This document shows, piece after piece, positions 36,353-43,979 of a stretch of 64,000 bases of DNA. Positions within the stretch are counted from its first letter, which is position 1, and every line of letters begins with the position of its first letter. This DNA comes from Gemmatimonadota bacterium. GTDB lineage: Bacteria; Gemmatimonadota; Gemmatimonadetes; Longimicrobiales; Gaopeijiaceae. The notes beneath the pieces were generated by a model. It saw only the letters and a list, made by a program, of their open reading frames with translations, had not been told where the DNA came from and did not search any database. The stretch spans positions 1-64,000 of the forward strand of contig QJYK01000237.1 in NCBI GenBank assembly GCA_003248075.1. The letters are read 5' to 3'. Position numbers and translations under genes: made by a program.

Positions 36353-37227
36353 AGAGCACACCGTCGTTCCGGATACATCCGGCGGAGCGGGTTGGGCTCT
36401 GGGTCCTGGCCCTCCTCACGGTTCTGGCGGTGGCCGGCTACTGGAACTTCGCCCTCCATCCGGAGCGGCTGCCGGCGACGCCGAGCGCGGCCCGATTCTA
36501 CGCGATCTCCTTCCAGTTCTTCGCGCAGGCGCATGTCCTGGTCTCTGCCGCGGTGCTGGCGGTTGTCCTGTTCCGGCGGACAGGCACGCGCTGGGTCCTG
36601 GCCTTCGGCGCCGTGTACCTGCTGAGCTTTGCGGCGGAGCACCTGGGTACCGGCTACGGGGTCCCCTTCGGCGGCTATCGATACACGGGTCTGCTCGGGG
36701 CAAAGGTCGGAGGCCGGGTACCCGTGCTCATCCCGGTGAGCTGGTTCCTCATGGCGCTCCCTTCCTGGGTGATGTCCCGACGGGCCCTTCCGCGAAGGGA
36801 GCAGCGCATGGGGCGCCTGGTGCTCGGGGCGAGCTGGATGGTGGCGTGGGACCTGGCACTCGACCCGGCGATGAGCTTCCTCACGCCATACTGGCTCTGG
36901 GACAACGCCGGTCCCTACTACGGCATGCCCTTGCTGAACCTGCTGGGATGGGCCACGACGGCCTTCGTCCTCATGGCCGCGCTGGACATGATCGGTCCCA
37001 AGGCATCCCTGGACCGGGTGCCCCCCGGTTGGGCCGCCGGCTACTACGGCACCGTTCTCCTTCTGCCCCTGGGGATGGTGGGGGTCGCCGGCCTTTGGCC
37101 CGCGGTGCTGGTGACCGTCGCCGGCGTGGGCGCAGTCGGGGGCCTGACCCTCGGCGTGGGCCGGATGCAAAGCCGAGCGGGCACAACCCTGCCGGACGCC
37201 GCGGCTGCCGCGGTGGCGACCCGGTGA
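36349..37227 (+). CDS. cruF: Carotenoid biosynthesis membrane protein, CruF-like (DUF422)
   Basis: 292 residues starting in the overlap with carH. About seven or eight membrane helices. The family signature is present: AEHLGTGYGVPFGGYRYTG, then LIPVSWFLMALPSWVM and AWDLALDPAMS. Members hydrate or otherwise modify the psi ends of acyclic carotenoids (CruF, 1',2'-hydratase; bacterioruberin-type enzymes). Its place between carH and the phytoene synthase fusion supports that role. The exact reaction cannot be fixed from sequence. Confidence 0.85.
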   Translation: MKSTPSFRIHPAERVGLWVLALLTVLAVAGYWNFALHPERLPATPSAARFYAISFQFFAQAHVLVSAAVLAVVLFRRTGTRWVLAFGAVYLLSFAAEHLGTGYGVPFGGYRYTGLLGAKVGGRVPVLIPVSWFLMALPSWVMSRRALPRREQRMGRLVLGASWMVAWDLALDPAMSFLTPYWLWDNAGPYYGMPLLNLLGWATTAFVLMAALDMIGPKASLDRVPPGWAAGYYGTVLLLPLGMVGVAGLWPAVLVTVAGVGAVGGLTLGVGRMQSRAGTTLPDAAAAAVATR

Positions 37228-39149
37228 GCGGGGCCGTTCTCGCGGCGCCGCGAGTCTCCGCGGCCCCCACCGCATCGACGACGGTGTCGGACGGCCTCCG
37301 AGGCGCGGCCCAGGAGCTGGAGGAGCGGGGGGTTCCGATTCCTCATCTTGCCGGGAAGCTCCTGCGCCCGCTGGTCGCCTACGCGCTCGTGCCACCTGCC
37401 CTCCGCAACGGCCTCGATCGCCGGTTCTGGATGGGCGCCCTGGCCGTCCAGATGATCCACGAGGCGTCTCTCATCCACGACGACATCCTGGACGACGCGC
37501 ACGAGCGTCGGGGAAGACGCACGTTGGTCGCAGAGCACGGACTGGGCCCGGCGCTGGTCCTCGGTGATCACTACCTGACCGGTGCGTATCGGGCGGCGGC
37601 GGCCACGGGCTCGGCCGAGTTCCTGGACGTGTTCATTCACGCGGTCGAGCGCACGGTCGCTGGTGAGGTGGCGCAGGGGCGGAGTACCGGCCGGAGGCTG
37701 GAGCCGGCCACCTACCTCGAGATCGTCGTCGGAAAGTCCGGCGAGCTCTTCGGCGCCGTGGCCGCTCTGGGAGGCGCGCTGCTTGGGCTCGGTCGGATGG
37801 AAGAGCGCGTAGGCCTGGGGCGGGAGCTCGGTGCCCTCTATCAGCGGGTTGACGACCTGTTGGACTACTGTGTGGCGGCCAGCACGGGGAAGCCGCCGCT
37901 ACAGGATTTCCGCCACGCGAAGTGGACCTGGGTGTTGGATCTGGCGGGCGTGGGTTCGTTCGACGAGGTCGACGAGGCGGGCGTGCTCGACCGCCTGTTC
38001 CTGCCCTCGGACGGGGGGGCCTCCGCAGCGCGGCGCGCCCTGGAGGCGCTCCGCGCGATCCGCGACGACCTCGTGGCCCGCGCCGCTGAGCTGGCCCCTT
38101 GCGACACGCTGGTCGCGCGCGTCCTGGACGACTGGCTCGACGCCGCTCGGACCGGCGTCGCGGACCAGGAGCGGGCGCACCGCGTCGTCACCGAAGCGCC
38201 CACCCCGGGACGGCTGGAGCCCGGAGGTGGTCCGTCGTCCGTCGTGGCGCAGGTGGTCCGTCTCGCGCACGAGATCGGGGACCGAGCCAGCTGGCGCGCA
38301 TACCTCGGTCATCACGGTCGAACCTTCCATTTCGCCTCGAAGCTCTTCCCCGCGGATGCCGCCCGTGCCGTCGAAGGTGTATACGCGTTCTGCCGCTTCA
38401 CGGACGACCTGGTCGACGCTCCCCATGACGGCGCGACGCCCCCGGTGCTCCAGCGTCGCCTCGACGCGTGGGAGGGACTGGTCAGGGAAGGCCTGGAGGG
38501 CCGCCGCACGGGGGTACCGCTGGTCGACGAGGTGGTGGGCCGGTCGCGGCGGGCGGGTGTGGACTCGACCTACCCGTTGGCGCTGCTCGACGGAGTCCGC
38601 CTGGATCTGGCCGGAGCGGAGTACCGGGACTTCGACGAGCTCGAGCGCTACACCTACGGCGTGGCCTCGTCGGTGGGTGGTTGGATCACCCAGCTGTTCG
38701 GCATTCACGATCGTGAGCTGCTCGAGCGCGCGCACGCGCTCGGTCACGCCATGCAGCTGACGAACATCATTCGTGACGTGGGAGAGGATCTGGATCGCGG
38801 GCGCCTCTACGTGCCGACGACGCTGCTCGACGCGCATGGGCTCACGCGAGACCGGCTGATCCTCCTCCGCGGGGGTGAAGAGTCCATCCCGGACGCGTAC
38901 GCGTCGCTCATGGAAGAGCTCATGACGGTCGCCGACGCCCGGTACGCGGCAGCCTGGCCCGGCATTCGCGCCCTTCCGTCGTGGTTCCGGCGACCGGTCG
39001 CCGTAGCCGCGGAGGCGTACAGGGCCATTCACGACGCGGTGCGCGAGAACGGCTACGACACGCTGCGCAAGCGGGCGTCCACCCGGCTGTCGACGAAGCT
39101 GGCTCGCGCATCGCGCGGCCTGCTGAAAGCGGCAGGACGCCGCTCGTGA
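37224..39149 (+). CDS. Fused geranylgeranyl diphosphate synthase - phytoene synthase
   Basis: 641 residues from a GTG overlapping the cruF stop. Residues about 25-320 are a trans-prenyltransferase: GKLLRP (44-49), first Asp-rich motif DDILD (86-90) and second motif DDLLD (210-214). Residues about 340-640 are a squalene/phytoene synthase: YAFCRFTDDLVD with Asp394-Asp398, the LDGVRLDLAG/YTYGVASSVGGW region, and NIIRDVGEDLDRGRLYV with Asp518 and Asp522. Both active sites look complete. The protein should turn IPP/allylic diphosphates into GGPP and then phytoene (or a C30 analogue). The reading frame runs unbroken through the linker (about 300-340), so this is a true fusion. Confidence 0.93.
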   Translation: MSGAVLAAPRVSAAPTASTTVSDGLRGAAQELEERGVPIPHLAGKLLRPLVAYALVPPALRNGLDRRFWMGALAVQMIHEASLIHDDILDDAHERRGRRTLVAEHGLGPALVLGDHYLTGAYRAAAATGSAEFLDVFIHAVERTVAGEVAQGRSTGRRLEPATYLEIVVGKSGELFGAVAALGGALLGLGRMEERVGLGRELGALYQRVDDLLDYCVAASTGKPPLQDFRHAKWTWVLDLAGVGSFDEVDEAGVLDRLFLPSDGGASAARRALEALRAIRDDLVARAAELAPCDTLVARVLDDWLDAARTGVADQERAHRVVTEAPTPGRLEPGGGPSSVVAQVVRLAHEIGDRASWRAYLGHHGRTFHFASKLFPADAARAVEGVYAFCRFTDDLVDAPHDGATPPVLQRRLDAWEGLVREGLEGRRTGVPLVDEVVGRSRRAGVDSTYPLALLDGVRLDLAGAEYRDFDELERYTYGVASSVGGWITQLFGIHDRELLERAHALGHAMQLTNIIRDVGEDLDRGRLYVPTTLLDAHGLTRDRLILLRGGEESIPDAYASLMEELMTVADARYAAAWPGIRALPSWFRRPVAVAAEAYRAIHDAVRENGYDTLRKRASTRLSTKLARASRGLLKAAGRRS

Positions 39150-39880
39150 ACCCGGGCTCCCCTTTCTGGTGGCGCCCCTTCGATCAGGGGCGCGCTCGGT
39201 GGATGGGCCGACGGGTGCGGGTGCACATCACCGGCCTGCGCCCCCTTTCGGACGAGTCCCGACCGCTGCTGCTGGTCGCGAACCACGAGAGCTTCTGGGA
39301 CGGTTTCCTCCTTCGCGAGGTACAGCGACGCCTGCGCCCCGCGGCTCCCTTCCGGACGGTGATGCTCGCATCGGAGCTCCGCCGCCACCGGTGGCTCGGT
39401 CTGCTGGGGGCCATGGGCATCGCACCCGGCTCGTTGGCGTCCACCCGGGCGCTCCTCCGCCGCTTGGCCGCCCTGTCGGACGCTCGGCCGAGCTCGGTGA
39501 TCGCCTTCTTTCCGCAGGGTCGCATCCGACCTGACGATCCCCGCCCACTGGGCTTCCGGAAGGGGATCAGGGCGGTGGCGTCCGCGCTGGCCCCGGCGAC
39601 ACTCGTACCGGTCGGCTTGCGCGTCCTCCCCGGGAAAACGGCTCGAGTGGAGGCCTTCCTATCGCTCGGCATCCCGGTGGGGGTGACCTCGGGCGAACCC
39701 GTCTCCGTGGCCACAGCGGAGGCCTGCGTCGCAGCGGAGCTGGACGCGATCCGCCGGTTCGTATCCGAGCACGGGGAGGACGCGGCGGACCGTTGGCCGA
39801 GCGTCCATTCGTCCCTACCCCGGGCTCCACGACGGGCGCAGCCGTCGACGCGACACCGATCCTGGATCTCGAGGAATTAG
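39146..39880 (+). CDS. PlsC-family acyltransferase in the carotenoid operon
   Basis: 244 residues from a GTG overlapping the preceding stop. Acyltransferase motifs: NHESFWDGF (HX4D) near residue 47 and FFPQGRIRPDD near residue 120. The C-terminal part is less conserved and basic. In carotenoid clusters such enzymes acylate glycosylated carotenoids (as in staphyloxanthin) although no glycosyltransferase lies here; phospholipid synthesis is the alternative. Confidence 0.8.
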   Translation: MNPGSPFWWRPFDQGRARWMGRRVRVHITGLRPLSDESRPLLLVANHESFWDGFLLREVQRRLRPAAPFRTVMLASELRRHRWLGLLGAMGIAPGSLASTRALLRRLAALSDARPSSVIAFFPQGRIRPDDPRPLGFRKGIRAVASALAPATLVPVGLRVLPGKTARVEAFLSLGIPVGVTSGEPVSVATAEACVAAELDAIRRFVSEHGEDAADRWPSVHSSLPRAPRRAQPSTRHRSWISRN

Positions 39881-39983
39881 CGGGCCGCGGTTGGGGGGGT
39901 AGTACCCCGCGCACGTCGCTTTCGCGCGGTCAGCCAAGAAGAGACGACGAGTCGTAGCAGCGCTACGGTAAGGAGGAACGACG

Positions 39984-40205
39984 ATGGATCAACCGCGAAA
40001 TCGCCATGCGCCCATCCCGATGGTGCCTCATGACTCGAGTTGTTGTGGGTTGGGGCGGCACGGCCCCTCCCCCCGCGTTGGAGCTCCTGGCCGTAGCTAC
40101 GGCTATGGCATCGTCGCTCCGCCTTGGTTGGAGGGCCGTGGCGCTCCGGGGCACCCGTGCGCAGCATGGGTCGCGGGGTGCTCCCCCCCTACCGCGGACC
40201 GCTAG
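39984..40205 (+). CDS. Candidate small protein or leader peptide before crtI
   Basis: A 73-codon frame whose ATG at 39984 has a near-perfect TAAGGAGGA at 39969-39977. The peptide is rich in Gly, Pro, His and Cys (SSCCGLGRHGPSPRVGAPG; SYGYGIVAPPW) and has no recognised domain. It ends two bases before the crtI start, so translation could be coupled. Codon and residue composition are not clearly those of a normal protein. Without it, the 39881-40207 gap has no other gene. Confidence 0.35.
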   Translation: MDQPRNRHAPIPMVPHDSSCCGLGRHGPSPRVGAPGRSYGYGIVAPPWLEGRGAPGHPCAAWVAGCSPPTADR

Positions 40206-40207
40206 AC

Positions 40208-41782
40208 ATGCGCGATAGAGCGAAGAGTGCGGTGGTGATCGGCAGCGGGTTCGGCGGGCTGGCGATCGCCTGCCGGCTTCAGGCCGCGGGCCTGCAGGTC
40301 ACCCTGCTCGAGAAGCGCCAGCGTATCGGCGGGCGCGCCTACCAGCTCCAGGATCGAGGCTACGTCTTCGACATGGGGCCGAGCCTCATCACGGCCCCGT
40401 ACGTCGTCGACTCGATCTTCCGCGCCGCGGGACGCCGGTTGGAGGACTACGTGGAACTGATCCCACTGGATCCGTACTACCGGGTGTACTTCCACGACGG
40501 CACCCACTTCGATTACGTGGGCGACCCGGAGCGCATGAAGGCGCAGATGGCGCGGTTCTCCGAACAGGACGCCAGCCGCTATGACGCCTTCATGGAGGCG
40601 GTGCGTCCGATCTTCGATGCCGTGGTCGGGGATCGGTTGGGGTCGAAGCCGTTCGACACGGTCGGCTCGATGATGCGCTTCCTCCCGCGCATGGCCCGCA
40701 TGCAGGCCCACCTTCCGGTCACCGCGTTCGTGAATCGGTACTTCGAGGACTTCCGCCATCGCTTCCTGTTCTCGTTCCACCCGCTCTTCGTCGGTGGGAA
40801 TCCGTTCCGCACGCCCTCCGTCTACCTCATGATCCCGTTCCTGGAGCGGGAGGGCGGTGTCTGGTTCGCCAGAGGCGGCATGTATTCGGTGGTCGAGGCG
40901 CTGGGCCGGCTCTTCGTCGAGATGGGCGGAACGATCCGGACCGGCGAGGAGGTCCACGAGATCGTGGTGGAAGCCGGACGCGCCGTGGCGGTGCGAACGG
41001 CGACCGGCGAGGCGCGAGGCGACCTCGTGGTCAGCAACGCCGACCCGGGCCACACGTACGGGGCGCTCGTGCACCCAGCCCATCGACGGCGTTGGACCGA
41101 TCGGAAGCTGGCTCGTACCGAGTGGAGCATGAGCTGTTTCCTCCTCTACCTCGGAACGCGACGTCGCTACCCACAGCTGGAGCATCACACCCTGATCCTG
41201 GCGGAGCGGTACAGGGGCCTCCTCCGGGACATCTTCGGGAAGAAGATCCTGCCTGAGGACTTCTCCATGTACCTCCACGCCCCCACCCGGACGGACCCAT
41301 CGATGGCTCCCGAGGGCGGGGAGAGCATGTACGTCCTCGTCCCGGTGGCCAACCAGCGCTCCGGGCTGGACTGGTCCCATCTCAAGGAGCCGTTCACGGA
41401 ACGGATCCTCGCGTTCCTGGAGGAGTGGGGGCTCGAGGACCTCCGACGCGAGCTGGAGGTCCTGCACGTGTTCACCCCGGACGACTTCGAGACGGAGCTC
41501 AACGCGACGCTGGGCAACGCGTTCGCCATCGAGCCGCGGTTCACGCAGACCGCGTGGTTCCGACCCCAGAACCGCAGCGAGGACGTCGAGGGACTCTACC
41601 TCGTGGGGGCGGGCACGCACCCGGGAGCGGGGGTCCCCGGCGTGCTCATGAGCGCCGAGGCGACCTACGCCTGTATCGCGGAGGACGTCGGGCTTCCGGA
41701 CCAGTGGGACTGGGGGGAGCCCGGCCGGGTCGCTCTCATCACCGAGGTGAGCGGGCCGGGTGCCGCGGCGCTGGAGCGCTAG
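40208..41782 (+). CDS. crtI: Phytoene desaturase CrtI family
   Basis: 524 residues from the ATG at 40208 (MRDRAKSAVVIGSGFGGL); longer in-frame starts add no homologous sequence. N-terminal FAD-binding motif VIGSGFGGLAIACRLQAAG with EKRQRIGGRA, then DMGPSLITAP and FHPLFVGGNPF. The C-terminal dinucleotide motif is GLYLVGAGTHPGAGVPGVLMS. CrtI uses FAD and oxygen or quinone to introduce conjugated double bases into phytoene, giving neurosporene or lycopene. It lies 327 bp after the acyltransferase gene with the same orientation. Confidence 0.94.
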   Translation: MRDRAKSAVVIGSGFGGLAIACRLQAAGLQVTLLEKRQRIGGRAYQLQDRGYVFDMGPSLITAPYVVDSIFRAAGRRLEDYVELIPLDPYYRVYFHDGTHFDYVGDPERMKAQMARFSEQDASRYDAFMEAVRPIFDAVVGDRLGSKPFDTVGSMMRFLPRMARMQAHLPVTAFVNRYFEDFRHRFLFSFHPLFVGGNPFRTPSVYLMIPFLEREGGVWFARGGMYSVVEALGRLFVEMGGTIRTGEEVHEIVVEAGRAVAVRTATGEARGDLVVSNADPGHTYGALVHPAHRRRWTDRKLARTEWSMSCFLLYLGTRRRYPQLEHHTLILAERYRGLLRDIFGKKILPEDFSMYLHAPTRTDPSMAPEGGESMYVLVPVANQRSGLDWSHLKEPFTERILAFLEEWGLEDLRRELEVLHVFTPDDFETELNATLGNAFAIEPRFTQTAWFRPQNRSEDVEGLYLVGAGTHPGAGVPGVLMSAEATYACIAEDVGLPDQWDWGEPGRVALITEVSGPGAAALER

Positions 41783-41791
41783 GCCGGGAGC

Positions 41792-43192
41792 TCAGGAGCC
41801 GGGATCCGGGTCCGCCTCATGGCCGAGGGGCCTGCCGAGCTGATGGCGGAGGGAGTCTTCCACCCCCTCGTAGCGGAAGCGGAACCCGGCGCTCGCCAGC
41901 TTCGTGGGCACCACACGTTGGCCCCAGAGCAGCGCCTCCTCGCCGAGCTGCCCGAATGCCGCCTTCACGGCGATCCCCGGGAGCGGTATCAGGGTCGGTC
42001 GACCCAGGACGCGGCCCAGCGCCGAGGTGAACGTCGCGTTCGTCACGGGGTTCGGGGCGGTCGCATTCACCGGCCCGCTGATGGACGTGTCGTAGAGGAC
42101 GTGGAGGTGGATGCCCACGAGGTCGTCGAGATCGATCCAGGAGAAGTACTGACGGCCGCTTCCCAGACGCCCCCCGATGCCCATCTTGAAGGGTAGGAGC
42201 ATCTGGCCGAGCGCGCCCCCCGCCGGCGTGATCGCCACCCCCTGCCGCAACGACACGACCCGAATGCCCGCGCTCTGAGCGGGACGGCTCGCGGCCTCCC
42301 ACTCCCGGGTGAGCTGCGCGAGGAAGCCCTTGCCGGGCGACGACGACTCGTCGAGCCGCTCGTCGCCCCTGTTACCGTAGAAGCCCACCGCCGATGCGCA
42401 TACGAGGGTCCGTGGACCCCGCGCCATGCGCGCGAGGGTTCGAGCGATCAGATCCGTGCTCCGCACGCGACTCTCGACCAGGACCTTCTTGCGAGCCTCG
42501 GTCCAGCGACCGCTCGCGAGCGACAGCCCCGACAGATGGACGACCGCGTCCACGCCCGCGAGGCCGTCCTTGTCGATTTCGCCCGTGTCCGGATTCCAGA
42601 AGATCCCGTCCTGCCCAAGCCGCCTCCGATCTCTCAAAAGGCGCACGACCCGGTGGCCGCCGGTGCTGAGGAAGGACCGCAAGTTGCTGCCGATGAGGCC
42701 CGTCGAGCCCGTGATCGCGACCGTCAGGCGCGGCTTTACCGCGTGGGTGGCGTGGCGATCGAGATCCCCGGCCAGACGCTCGTAGCGGAACGCGAACAGG
42801 CGGTCGAGCTCGCGCCGGACGAAGACAGGGCCCACCGGAAGGCCGAGGGGCGCCTCGAGATCGATGGTGTCCTCGAGGCCACAGCCACCCCCGCCCAGGG
42901 GATGAAAGCGGTGCGCGTGGACCCACGACTTCAGAGGACCCGAGATCTGCTCATCGCAAAACCGTCGATTGGCTTCGTAGTCTCGATGACGGAGCTCCCA
43001 ACGGAAGGACGCGGGGCCCTGTCGCACGCGGAGGACGACCCGCGCTCCGTCGCGGATGCCCGGGTCCTGGTGCAAGATCTCGACGTCGGCCCACGGCGGT
43101 GTAAGCCGCTCGAGCGCGCCGGGCCGCTCGTGCCAGGCGAAGACATCATCCACCGTGTGCTGCGGTAGCTCGGTCCGGTAGGTCAGGCGCAT
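41792..43192 (-). CDS. SRPBCC-TIGR01777 epimerase fusion
   Basis: 466 residues from the ATG at 43192 (MRLTYRTELPQHT). Residues 1-155 are an SRPBCC/cyclase-like ligand-binding domain (VDDVFAWHERPGALERLTPPW, SWVHAHRFHPL). Residues 160-460 are the TIGR01777 short-chain epimerase family: ITGSTGLIGSNLRSFL, VVHLSGLSL, RTLVCASAVGFYGNRGDE, LRQGVAITPAGGAL, YFSWIDLDDLVGI and GPVNATAPNPVTN. The family often sits with LitR/CarH and photolyase genes in light-response clusters, as here. The substrate is unknown. Convergent with crtI; their ends are 9 bp apart. Confidence 0.9.
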   Translation of the reverse strand: MRLTYRTELPQHTVDDVFAWHERPGALERLTPPWADVEILHQDPGIRDGARVVLRVRQGPASFRWELRHRDYEANRRFCDEQISGPLKSWVHAHRFHPLGGGGCGLEDTIDLEAPLGLPVGPVFVRRELDRLFAFRYERLAGDLDRHATHAVKPRLTVAITGSTGLIGSNLRSFLSTGGHRVVRLLRDRRRLGQDGIFWNPDTGEIDKDGLAGVDAVVHLSGLSLASGRWTEARKKVLVESRVRSTDLIARTLARMARGPRTLVCASAVGFYGNRGDERLDESSSPGKGFLAQLTREWEAASRPAQSAGIRVVSLRQGVAITPAGGALGQMLLPFKMGIGGRLGSGRQYFSWIDLDDLVGIHLHVLYDTSISGPVNATAPNPVTNATFTSALGRVLGRPTLIPLPGIAVKAAFGQLGEEALLWGQRVVPTKLASAGFRFRYEGVEDSLRHQLGRPLGHEADPDPGS

Positions 43193-43295
43193 CGATCGAG
43201 GAATCGGACGGGGTGAGGGAAAGACCCGCGAGACAGGCCCGCGCTTCTCGCAGCGCATACCCCGCAAGGCGCTCGCGGTCCCCGACGTGGAAGCC

Positions 43296-43979
43296 TCAGA
43301 GCTTCAGTCGGTACCCCACCTTGCGGACGGTGAGCAGGTGGCTCGGGCGGGTGGGATCTCGCTCGAGCTTGGCCCGCAGCGTGTGCACATGCGTGTCGAC
43401 GGTCCGCGTTCCCACGGGTCGCTGGTATCCCCACACCTCCTTGAGGAGCTCGTGACGGGACACCACCGCTCCGTCCGCCCGGAGCAGGTGGAGCAGGAGG
43501 TCGAACTCGAGCCGGCTCAGATCGACGGGACTCCCCTCCCGATGAACGGTTCGGGCCTCGGGGTCGACGACGACCCCGCCGAAAGTCCAGGGAGCTCCGG
43601 GCCGGGCCGTTCCTCCCCCGCTCCGTCGGAGCAGCGCTCCCACGCGGGCCTGGAGCTCCAGCACGCCGATCGGCTTGACCGCGTATCCGTCGGCCCCCAG
43701 ACGGAAGCCCTGCACCTTGTCCACCTCCTGCGCACGCGCCGACAGGATGAGCACGGGCATCTCCCGTCCTTCGGACCGAAGCGTGCGCAGGACCTGGAAG
43801 CCGCTTTGCCCCGGGAGCATGAGGTCGAGAACCACCACATCGGCCCCCCTGACACGTATCTCCGCGAGGCCCGACTCGCCGTCGAGCGCCACGGAGACCC
43901 GATGACCCTCGAGCTCCAGGCTGGCGCGCAGGCCCTCTGCGAGCGACTCGTTGTCTTCGATGACGACGATGCGGCTCAA
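43296..43979 (-). CDS. OmpR-family response regulator
   Basis: 227 residues from a TTG start that overlaps the kinase stop (TTGA). Receiver with Asp51 region VVVLDLMLPGQSG and KPIG lysine near 103. C-terminal winged helix: RTVHREGSPVDLSRLEFDLL, VSRHELLKEVW, VDTHVHTLRAKL, VRKVGYRL. Its partner kinase is encoded directly upstream. Target genes are unknown. Confidence 0.93.
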   Translation of the reverse strand: MSRIVVIEDNESLAEGLRASLELEGHRVSVALDGESGLAEIRVRGADVVVLDLMLPGQSGFQVLRTLRSEGREMPVLILSARAQEVDKVQGFRLGADGYAVKPIGVLELQARVGALLRRSGGGTARPGAPWTFGGVVVDPEARTVHREGSPVDLSRLEFDLLLHLLRADGAVVSRHELLKEVWGYQRPVGTRTVDTHVHTLRAKLERDPTRPSHLLTVRKVGYRLKL

